From NCBI RefSeq assembly GCF_900142135.1, contig NZ_FQZU01000011.1, positions 1-60,053 on the forward strand: DNA of 60,053 bases, read 5' to 3'. The DNA is from Desulfatibacillum alkenivorans DSM 16219. Its GTDB lineage: Bacteria > Desulfobacterota > Desulfobacteria > Desulfobacterales > Desulfatibacillaceae. The position numbers and the translations under genes were made by a program. The notes under the pieces are model-generated. The model saw only the letters and a program-made list of their open reading frames with translations, was not told where the DNA came from and searched no databases. Within the stretch, counting starts at the first letter, position 1. Each line of letters begins with the position of its first letter. Below are positions 53,014 to 60,053 of this stretch, one piece after another.

Positions 53014-54219
53014 ATGAAAAGCACAAAAAGGCTTTTAGCCTTGGCTCTTGTGGTTGCCTGCGCAGCGCTATTCGGCGCGCAGAACGCCTTGGCCACTGAG
53101 TCCGGGACTACAGTGACGAACAATGCAACCATTTCCTACGCCGTAGATGGCGTTGATCAAGATGATGTTACCACCGACACCCCCGCCACCTTTGTCATTG
53201 ACCAGTTGGTGGACGTTCTCGTCGTTTCGAACTCCAATCCCGAGTATGTGACCCCGGGTGAAACCACCCCTTACCTTTCGTTCACCGTGACCAACCAGGG
53301 CAACGACTATCAGGACTTTGTCCTTACCCTGTCCCGGGGAACCGCGGAAAACGACATCTACGACGAGGACAGCAGCATATTGAGCAACCTGACCTTGTCC
53401 ACGCCGACTGCCGGGTACTCGGTGGCTAATGACGGAACCAACGACTATATTGACGAATTGGCGCCCGGCGACTCGGTGGAAATTCGCGCCACCTACAGCC
53501 AGGTCCCCTCAAGCGTCGTAAACGGCGACGAACAGGACATCATCCTGCTGGCCACAGCCCGCGCAGGCCATAACACGGTTACGGGCGCAACAGGCGCAGG
53601 GGCTCTTGGAGCCGTTCTGGTCGCCACCGGCCTTAGCACCCCCGACACCGCCGGATCCGTGGACATCGTCTTCGGCGACGAAGCCGGCGACGCTTCCGGC
53701 GATATCGCCCGCAACGCCGCCCACAGCGACATGGCCCAGTTCGAAGTTCAATCCGCCTCGATCTCCATCACCAAGAGCAGCTTCGTTGTTTACGACGGCG
53801 TCAATGTGGTCTCCTCCGGCGAGGAGCCCAAAAGAATCCCCGGCGCCTGCGTAATATACAGGGTGGTGGTGACCAACGATGCCGGAGCGGCCGTTTCCGC
53901 AAACTTGGGCAACATAACGGACGTCTTGCCCACCGCGTACGTAACCATGGCCAGCAATTTCTATGACGGCGCCGGAGCCACCGCTAATGGCCCGGTGCGC
54001 GTGTTCACCATGAACAGCAATCGCGCCAACGTGGAAGCCGACGCAAGCAGTCCCAGCGGCGTTTACTACACCACGAACTACACATTATCCGGCAGCACGC
54101 TCACCGTTGACCTGGCGGCCATTCTCGCTGCCGAAGGTTCAGCTCCCAATGAATATGAAGCTGGGGAACTCAAGCCTGGTGAAAGCGTGTATGTGGATTT
54201 TGCAGTGCTGATCGACTAG
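53014..54219 (+). CDS. Secreted DUF11-type surface protein 3
   Basis: The 401-residue product has a signal peptide (RLLALALVVACAALFGAQNALA), an N-terminal module (GTTVTNNATISYAVDG) homologous to that of the first gene, a middle domain with QGNDYQDFVLTLSRG, and a C-terminal DUF11-like repeat (RIPGACVIYRVVVTNDAG). It lacks an anchor. The shared module order with the first gene shows they are paralogues made by duplication. The start follows TTGGAGGAAAGACC. Confidence 0.85.
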   Translation: MKSTKRLLALALVVACAALFGAQNALATESGTTVTNNATISYAVDGVDQDDVTTDTPATFVIDQLVDVLVVSNSNPEYVTPGETTPYLSFTVTNQGNDYQDFVLTLSRGTAENDIYDEDSSILSNLTLSTPTAGYSVANDGTNDYIDELAPGDSVEIRATYSQVPSSVVNGDEQDIILLATARAGHNTVTGATGAGALGAVLVATGLSTPDTAGSVDIVFGDEAGDASGDIARNAAHSDMAQFEVQSASISITKSSFVVYDGVNVVSSGEEPKRIPGACVIYRVVVTNDAGAAVSANLGNITDVLPTAYVTMASNFYDGAGATANGPVRVFTMNSNRANVEADASSPSGVYYTTNYTLSGSTLTVDLAAILAAEGSAPNEYEAGELKPGESVYVDFAVLID

Positions 54220-54283
54220 CAGGGAATCCGGTCAGTTAATACGGGCCAAGAACCAAATCAGTACACAGGAGAACCAATCAGCA

Positions 54284-57200
54284 GTGTTTCGGTCTTTCTT
54301 CCATAAGCGCAACGGGCGCGGCTCCGGTCTACCGGCCGGAGTTCGCGCTCTGGTGCGCCTATTGGCTGCATGCCTTGCACTGCCTGACAACCTTAAACAA
54401 GGGCTCAGGCGGCGCACGTTCGGTGCAATCTTGCGCCGGGGTGCGCCCCTGCCCTTTGTCGTTTTATTGTGCCTGGTGGCCGGCGCCGCAGCCTACGCCG
54501 CCGAACCGGGAGACGTCATAATTAATATTGCGTATGGCAGCTATGACGCTGGAACCATCACCGGGATACCCATTGAATCCAATAAAGATGAAATCACGGT
54601 GGTGTCCGCCGTTAATACATCGTCCGTCATCCAACTCATGCAGTACGCCCCCACGGCCCTGGACGCGATCTTGGTGGATGTGGACGCCACCCAGGGCCGA
54701 AGCAGCGGCGCAACAGGCGATCCCTTTGAACCGCTTGATCCGCCCGTCCCGTTTGGAAGGTCTGCGGCCATCGACCTGGACGACCCGGTTCCGCTTTTGG
54801 AAGCCGAGGTATACCACGGCGGCGAGCCTGTCTTTCTGATGGTCACGGATGAAGACCAGAACGCAGACCCCACGGTTGCGGAAACCATTCTGGTGACCCT
54901 GACCGTAGAGGCCACCGGCGACGTGGAACTGGTGATCGTAAGGGAGACCGGGCCTAATACGGGCGTGTTCGCCGGATACATCCAATCCAACGTATCGGCC
55001 AGCGGCGTGCAATACGACGGATACCTGGACGTGGTGGACGGCGCCGAAATTTTGGCCGAATACACCGATCCCACGGACGGAACCGACAAGACTGCCGCAG
55101 CGGCCATGGTGGATCCGTCGGGCGTGGTGTTCAATTCCTCCACGGGCGAGGCGGTGGACGGCGTGACCGTCACCTTGATCGACCTGTCCACCGGAAACCC
55201 GGCCGTGGTATACGGCGATGACGGAACAAGCATCTTCCCGTCCTCCATCGAGTCCGGCGGATCCGTGACAGACAACGGGGGAACGACCTACAATTTTACA
55301 ACCGGCGGTTTCCGCTTCCCCTATGTGCTTGCCGGGGATTACAGGCTGGAACTCAAGCCGCCCGGGGGCTATTCCGCGCCCTCCACCGTATCCACGGCCG
55401 TGCTCCAGGCTTTGCCCAACGCGCCCTTTGATATCCGAACGCCCGGCTCCAGGGGCGAGGATTTCTCCATCGCAGCGGACGGAGGCTTGGCATTGGACGT
55501 TCCTGTGGACCCGGACAAGGGCCCCTTGTGGATTACCAAGACAGTCAATAAGGACACGGCCGCCATCGGCGACTTCGTCCAATACTCGGTCACGGTGGAA
55601 AACAGCTCGGACGCCAACCTGACAAAGGTTTTGGTGACCGACCACTTGCCGCTTTCCTTCCGGTATCAATCCGGCTCCTTAAAGGTGGACGGCAAAAAGA
55701 GGAAAAACCCGGACCTATCCAAGGACGGCCGCACCCTTTCCATTGAAATCGGAGCGATCAAGGCCGGCGAAAGCGTCAGTATCAATTACGTCGCGGAAAT
55801 CACCGTGGGAACGCCTTTGGGAGACGCCGTGAATACGGCCCAGGCTTTTGAAATCCTCGGGGGCTCCCATAGCAGCCGCAAGGGCTCGGCCCCGGCGGGC
55901 TACCAGACCGGCGTCGTTTCCAACGAAGCCCATGCCGCCGTCCTCATAAAGGACGATTTCTTCAATGACCGCTCCATCATCATGGGTCAGGTGGTGGCCG
56001 ACCATTGCCCCTCCACCATTCCGCCCAAGGAAGGCGAAGAGCCGATCAAAGAGCATGCGGTCAAGGGCGTCCGCGTCTTCCTGGAAGACGGCCAATACGC
56101 CGTGACCGACGAAAACGGCATGTACCATTTTGAAGGGGTCGCGCCCGGCGTGCACGTGGTGCAGTTGGACGAGTTCACCCTGCCGGACATGTATGAAGCC
56201 GCCTTCTGCGAGGAAAACACCCGCCATGCAGGCAGGCCCTTCTCCCAGTTTGTGGACCTGCAGGGCGGAACTATGTGGCGTTCCGATTTTTATGTTGCCA
56301 CCAAAGGGCCTAAAACCGGCAAAGTTCTTTTTGAACTGACCGGCCAGGCTCAGGAAAAACACGATACGGTCAGTATCAACGTTCATGCCGAAACCGTGAA
56401 CTTGAACAAAGTCATCGCCACGATTTTACTGCCCAAGGGTGCATCCTACATTTCCGGCAGTTGCAAAAAAGACGGCAAGCCCAGCCCCGACCCCACGGAC
56501 GCGGGCGGCGCATTGATTTTCCGAATTGGAGACCTCAAAGGAGACGAGGCGGCTGTATACACCGTTGAGGTGAACCGGGGGGATCTTGATTACGGCCGGA
56601 ACTACAAAGCGGTCTGCATGTTCAGCACCCCCACGGAAAAAAATAAGAGAGCGCCCAAGATTCAGTGGTCCCCCTCACAGGAGTCGCCGGATGAAGGCAG
56701 GTGCTCTATTGAAACCAAGGGCGCCCAGCCCGGGACGGCGCCTATGGAAGAAAAAAGCAACGAAAGAGTCAATCCGTTGGATGCTTTTGACAAAGCCTGG
56801 ATAGAAGAACAGAATCCCGGCTTGGAATGGGTGTATCCCAATCCTGAGTTCCTGCCGCCTATCCCGGCTGTGAAACTGGCCGTCAAGCACCCGCCGTCTG
56901 AAAAACTCAAGATCCTTTTAAACGGCGAAGAGATTTCACCATTCGGCTATTCCGGTTGCGTAAAGAACAGCGCCAAGACCGTGGCCGTTTCCAAGTGGAT
57001 CAGTGTTCACATAAAAGACGGGGACAACCTGTTTGAGGCGGTCTGCTACAACTCCGAAGGGGTCGAGACGCAACGGTCCGCGAAATTGATCCATTACTCC
57101 ACCCTCCCCGTGGACGCCAAACTCCAGGAAAACGACTCCGTCCTTATTGCAGACGGAAAAACCTTTCCGGAAGTGCACATTCTGTTCCTGGATGCCACGG

Positions 57201-59890
57201 GCAATCCTGCACGTCCCGGCATCGTGGGCGAGTTCTCGGTGGACCCGCCCTACTCCGTGTATCAGGAATCCAAGGCCGTGAAGGCAGACCCGCTCGCCCC
57301 CAGCCAAGAGGAAGAGGGAAGGTACAAAATTAACGACAAAGGCCAGGCTGTCATGAAACTCATGCCCACCAGCCAGTCGGGCGAGGCCATTATCCGCTTT
57401 AAATTGGACGGCAAGGATTTCGAAGAGCGCGTCTGGCTCAAACCCGGCAAGCGCGACTGGATTCTGGTGGGCCTGGCCGAGGGCACGGCGGGATACCGGA
57501 TTGTCAACGGGCATCAGGAAAACCTGGACGACGCGGACCTGGAGGACAAGTGGTACAAGGACGGCCGGACCGCCTTCTTCGCCAAGGGCCAGATCAAAGG
57601 CGAATGGCTGCTGACCCTGTCCTACGACTCGGAGCGCGATTCCGACGAGGCCCGTTTGTTCCAGGACATCGACCCGGACGAATACTACACCCTGTACGGA
57701 GACGCCTCCACCTCCGGCGCCGAGGCCGCCAGCACGGAAAAACTTTACGTCAAGGTGGAGCGCGGCAAGTTCTACTCCATGTACGGCGATTACGACACCG
57801 GCCTGACCATGACCGAACTTTCAGCCTACTCGCGCACCTTGACCGGCTTCAAGACCAAGCTGGACTCCAAGCACGTGTCCATGGATCTGTTTGCTGCCGA
57901 AACCAACCAGGCCTTCGTCAAGGACGAAATCCGCGGCGACGGCACGTCGGGCCTGTACTACCTGTCCCGCCGGGACATTGTGGAAAGCTCGGAAACCGTG
58001 ACCATCGAAACCCGGGACCGCCATAAGAGCCAGGACATCATCTCGTCCGAATCCCTGTCACGCAATGTGGACTACACCATCGACTACGACCAGGGAACCA
58101 TCTTCTTCAAGAGCCCGGTCATGAGCACGGACGACGGATTCAACCCGGTCTACATCGTGGTGGATTACGAGGCCGAGGACTCGGACGACAAGAACGCCAC
58201 CTACGGCGGCCGGTTAGCCTTGAAGGCCCTGGACGAAAAGGTGGAACTGGGCGGAACCCACGTGCATGAGGGCGGAGAGAATACGGAATCCGACCTTTTG
58301 GGCGCGGACCTGACCGTGGAAGTGACCGAAAACACCGAACTCAAGGCCGAATACGCCCACACGGACAGCGAACAAAGGGGCGAAAGCTCCGCAGGCGAAG
58401 CCTACCTGGCCGAGCTTTCCCATAACGGCGCCAAGGCCGACGGCAGGGTGTACTACCGGAAGCAGGGCGCGGGATTCGGCGTGGGCCAACAGAACGCCAG
58501 CGAGTCGGGCACGGAAAAATACGGCGCCGAGCTGGAATACCACGTGACGGAGAAGCTGGACGCAACCGCCGAGGCATACCGGAACACGGATCTTGGGACG
58601 CGCGCACGGGACGACATGGGCGAGGCCACGGTGGAATACACCCAGGACCGCTACTCCCTGGAAACCGGCATCCGGGCCGGCGAGGAGAAAACCGGCGAAG
58701 GCGACGTCAACCGGGTGACCCAGGTATTGGGCGGGGCGTCGTTCAACTTCCTGGACAAAAAACTGGTGTTCCGCGCGGATCACGAGCAGACCGTCAGCAA
58801 CGACAACGACAACACGGAATATCCCACCCGCACCACCCTGGGCGTGGATTACCGGATCATCGAGCAGCTCAGCCTCTTCGCCCAGGACGAAATGAGCTGG
58901 AGCGGCGACCAGGAGACCGAAAGCATCCGGGGCGGCTTCAAGCTCACTCCGTGGAAGGGCGCCAATTTCGACACATCCCTGGAACAGACCAGGGATATTT
59001 CCGAGGACCAAGATCCGGCCACGGCCACCCTGGCCAATTTCACCGTGGGCCAGAACGTGACCTTGTTCGAAAAATGGAAGGTCGACGCTTCGGTGGATCA
59101 CTCCCGCGCCTTGGACAAGACAGGCTATGACTCCGGATCGACCGCCCTGGACAGCGACTTTACGGCGACCTCCTGGGGCGTGCAGTATACGGAAAAGGAT
59201 TGGAGCGCTTCCGCCAAGGTGGAATTCCGCTTCGCCGACGACGTGGACAAGTGGAACGCCTCCGTGGGCTGGTACGGAGAAGTGGACGACGGCCTGGGAA
59301 TCTCCCTGGGCGCTTTGGTCACCCGCAACGATTACAACGTGGAAGGCAATGAGGACGCCTCGGGCGACCTGCGCATCGGCCTGGCCTGGAGGCCCAAGTT
59401 CTCCCGCTGGATCGTGCTGGACCGCCTGGACCTGATCTGGGAGGACGACAATGACGCGGATTCGCCTTACGAAACCCGGAAGTTCGTCAACAACCTGAAC
59501 GCCAACTACAAGACCGGATACCGCACCCAGGTTTCCTTCAAGCACGGCGCCAAGTACGTCCTGGACAACATCGACGGCGGCAGCTACAGCGGCTTCACCG
59601 ATCTCTACGGCTTGGAACTTCGCTACGACGTCGCCAAAAAGTGGGACCTGGGACTCCGCGCCTGCGTGCGCCACTCCTGGAATTCCCACCAGTTGCAGTA
59701 CAGCACAGGCCCAAGCGTGGGTTACAACCCCTTCACCAACGCCTGGGTGGGCGCGGGCTACAACGTGATCGGATTCCGGGACGAAGACTTCACGGACGGC
59801 GATTTCTTCACCCAGGGCTTGTTCTTCCAGTTCAGGCTCAAGTTCGACCAGTACACCAAGGAAGAGCTGGAACAAATCTTCGGATTCTGA
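54284..59890 (+). CDS. Giant DUF11/Cna-B protein with C-terminal outer-membrane beta-barrel
   Basis: The 1,868-residue protein starts with a long basic N-region before a signal helix (LPFVVLLCLVAGAAAYAA, about 57-73); a later start is possible, as the GTG is poorly spaced from AGGAG. Then come the module shared with the smaller DUF11 proteins, a domain with FLMVTDEDQNADPTVAETIL (~175-265), a Cna-B/SpaA-like domain (~280-395), DUF11 (~410-520), an SdrD-B-like domain (GVRVFLEDGQYAVTDENGMY, ~566-690), another DUF11-like domain (~680-770), Ig-like domains, and from ~1,095 a barrel rich in alternating strands (FFAKGQIKGEWLLTLSYDSE) ending in Phe. The last residue and pattern fit BAM-inserted barrels. 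It may anchor or export the three smaller proteins. Confidence 0.85.
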   Translation: MFRSFFHKRNGRGSGLPAGVRALVRLLAACLALPDNLKQGLRRRTFGAILRRGAPLPFVVLLCLVAGAAAYAAEPGDVIINIAYGSYDAGTITGIPIESNKDEITVVSAVNTSSVIQLMQYAPTALDAILVDVDATQGRSSGATGDPFEPLDPPVPFGRSAAIDLDDPVPLLEAEVYHGGEPVFLMVTDEDQNADPTVAETILVTLTVEATGDVELVIVRETGPNTGVFAGYIQSNVSASGVQYDGYLDVVDGAEILAEYTDPTDGTDKTAAAAMVDPSGVVFNSSTGEAVDGVTVTLIDLSTGNPAVVYGDDGTSIFPSSIESGGSVTDNGGTTYNFTTGGFRFPYVLAGDYRLELKPPGGYSAPSTVSTAVLQALPNAPFDIRTPGSRGEDFSIAADGGLALDVPVDPDKGPLWITKTVNKDTAAIGDFVQYSVTVENSSDANLTKVLVTDHLPLSFRYQSGSLKVDGKKRKNPDLSKDGRTLSIEIGAIKAGESVSINYVAEITVGTPLGDAVNTAQAFEILGGSHSSRKGSAPAGYQTGVVSNEAHAAVLIKDDFFNDRSIIMGQVVADHCPSTIPPKEGEEPIKEHAVKGVRVFLEDGQYAVTDENGMYHFEGVAPGVHVVQLDEFTLPDMYEAAFCEENTRHAGRPFSQFVDLQGGTMWRSDFYVATKGPKTGKVLFELTGQAQEKHDTVSINVHAETVNLNKVIATILLPKGASYISGSCKKDGKPSPDPTDAGGALIFRIGDLKGDEAAVYTVEVNRGDLDYGRNYKAVCMFSTPTEKNKRAPKIQWSPSQESPDEGRCSIETKGAQPGTAPMEEKSNERVNPLDAFDKAWIEEQNPGLEWVYPNPEFLPPIPAVKLAVKHPPSEKLKILLNGEEISPFGYSGCVKNSAKTVAVSKWISVHIKDGDNLFEAVCYNSEGVETQRSAKLIHYSTLPVDAKLQENDSVLIADGKTFPEVHILFLDATGNPARPGIVGEFSVDPPYSVYQESKAVKADPLAPSQEEEGRYKINDKGQAVMKLMPTSQSGEAIIRFKLDGKDFEERVWLKPGKRDWILVGLAEGTAGYRIVNGHQENLDDADLEDKWYKDGRTAFFAKGQIKGEWLLTLSYDSERDSDEARLFQDIDPDEYYTLYGDASTSGAEAASTEKLYVKVERGKFYSMYGDYDTGLTMTELSAYSRTLTGFKTKLDSKHVSMDLFAAETNQAFVKDEIRGDGTSGLYYLSRRDIVESSETVTIETRDRHKSQDIISSESLSRNVDYTIDYDQGTIFFKSPVMSTDDGFNPVYIVVDYEAEDSDDKNATYGGRLALKALDEKVELGGTHVHEGGENTESDLLGADLTVEVTENTELKAEYAHTDSEQRGESSAGEAYLAELSHNGAKADGRVYYRKQGAGFGVGQQNASESGTEKYGAELEYHVTEKLDATAEAYRNTDLGTRARDDMGEATVEYTQDRYSLETGIRAGEEKTGEGDVNRVTQVLGGASFNFLDKKLVFRADHEQTVSNDNDNTEYPTRTTLGVDYRIIEQLSLFAQDEMSWSGDQETESIRGGFKLTPWKGANFDTSLEQTRDISEDQDPATATLANFTVGQNVTLFEKWKVDASVDHSRALDKTGYDSGSTALDSDFTATSWGVQYTEKDWSASAKVEFRFADDVDKWNASVGWYGEVDDGLGISLGALVTRNDYNVEGNEDASGDLRIGLAWRPKFSRWIVLDRLDLIWEDDNDADSPYETRKFVNNLNANYKTGYRTQVSFKHGAKYVLDNIDGGSYSGFTDLYGLELRYDVAKKWDLGLRACVRHSWNSHQLQYSTGPSVGYNPFTNAWVGAGYNVIGFRDEDFTDGDFFTQGLFFQFRLKFDQYTKEELEQIFGF

Positions 59891-59893
59891 TCG

Positions 59894-60053
59894 GCGCGGA
59901 GACCGCGCAACTACGGTGCAACTACGGCGAGGAGACCTCGCAACTGCATCCGGGTTGCAACGATCTTCAACGCCGTGTAGTGCAGACCCCCGTGTCTGCC
60001 ATGGGGTCTCGGATGGCGCGGAGACTGCGCAAATACCGCGAGGAGAACCTCGC
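59894..60053. repeat. Cluster of alternating short hairpin repeats at the right edge
   Basis: Four related units occur: GCGCGGAGACCGCGC (59894-59908), GCGAGGAGACCTCGC (59927-59941), GCGCGGAGACTGCGC (60016-60030) and GCGAGGAGAACCTCGC (60038-60053). Each is a hairpin with an AGA-type loop, and the stem bases vary in a paired way between the two kinds. A separate hairpin GCAGAC-CCCCGT-GTCTGC lies at 59982-59999. The cluster starts three bases after the stop of the giant gene and runs out of the window. Confidence 0.65.

Noticed and set aside
58214-59875. 553-codon minus-strand open frame opposite the beta-barrel part of the giant gene
   Set aside because: It is a shadow: no start signal and the plus-strand barrel pattern is clear.
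59894-60053. CRISPR array at the right edge
   Set aside because: Units are 15-16 bases, palindromic throughout, of two alternating kinds and without regular spacer length.

Overview
The window looks like a chromosomal segment of a GC-rich anaerobic deltaproteobacterium (Desulfobacterota), possibly a sulfate reducer of the Desulfatibacillum/Desulfococcus type. This is inferred from gene content: a DUF39 homocysteine-synthesis protein, a UroD-like methyltransferase fused to a corrinoid domain, a 2-hydroxyacyl-CoA dehydratase relative, a sigma-54-driven type IV pilin, and the kdsA-kdsC-lptC-lptA-lptB-rpoN-hpf-ptsN-rapZ gene order. No species marker was tested.

Positions 1-16229 are an integrated mobile element. 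It ends at a tyrosine integrase (14890-16137) beside the 3' end of a tRNA-Leu(GAG) (16230-16315, minus strand). Base composition is mosaic: an AT-rich left part (about 1-7300), a GC-richer plasmid/ICE-like block (7291-10975) and a second AT-rich part (about 11040-14800). Cargo, left to right: (i) a three-gene minus-strand operon of a zinc nucleoside/nucleotide deaminase, a dGTPase-type HD hydrolase and an unknown protein, which has the look of a nucleotide-depletion phage defence locus; (ii) a MucR/Ros regulator; (iii) a radical SAM enzyme with a B12-type N-terminal domain, a 15-codon gene not seen by ordinary ORF calling (MWADGN followed by nine glycines) with a strong ribosome binding site and its own promoter, and a two-TM protein, together a candidate peptide-modification system; (iv) a recombination-type block (small protein, RecT/Rad52/ERF-like candidate, Cas4/RecB-like nuclease, DUF932 protein); (v) a large sigma-54 activator with an unknown ~540-residue sensor region, followed by an array of GTGTGTAA sites, a consensus sigma-54 promoter, a small basic protein, an intrinsic hairpin, an excisionase-like protein and the integrase.

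Positions 16230-26675 are core genes on the minus strand: secG, tpiA, gap, rimI, a mannose-type PTS IIA protein; then, after a terminator, rapZ, ptsN, hpf, rpoN, lptB, lptA, lptC, kdsC, kdsA. Positions 26858-35022 run on the plus strand: an M23 peptidase, a DUF39 protein, lepB, pyrC, a PilR-like sigma-54 response regulator and a TMTC-like membrane/TPR protein. A type IV pilin follows (35519-35902) behind a consensus sigma-54 promoter and a structured leader. Next comes an unusual regulator joining a KaiC-like domain without a P-loop, an XRE helix-turn-helix and a cupin.

Positions 37704-44018 (minus) form a likely operon: a 2-hydroxyacyl-CoA dehydratase-like Fe-S protein, a nitrate/sulfonate/taurine-type ABC transporter, a TauE/SafE permease and the UroD-corrinoid fusion; uptake and anaerobic demethylation of a methylated or sulfonated compound is a reasonable inference. 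An acyltransferase, an SDR epimerase and a large secreted papain-family protease follow.

Positions 49075-51374 contain no convincing gene but several structured repeats and a sigma-54-like promoter. Positions 51375-59890 hold four co-directional genes for exported DUF11-type proteins: three of 162-401 residues and a 1,869-codon protein ending in an outer-membrane beta-barrel, suggesting a cell-surface fibre or coat with its own outer-membrane anchor. The window ends in a cluster of short alternating hairpin repeats.
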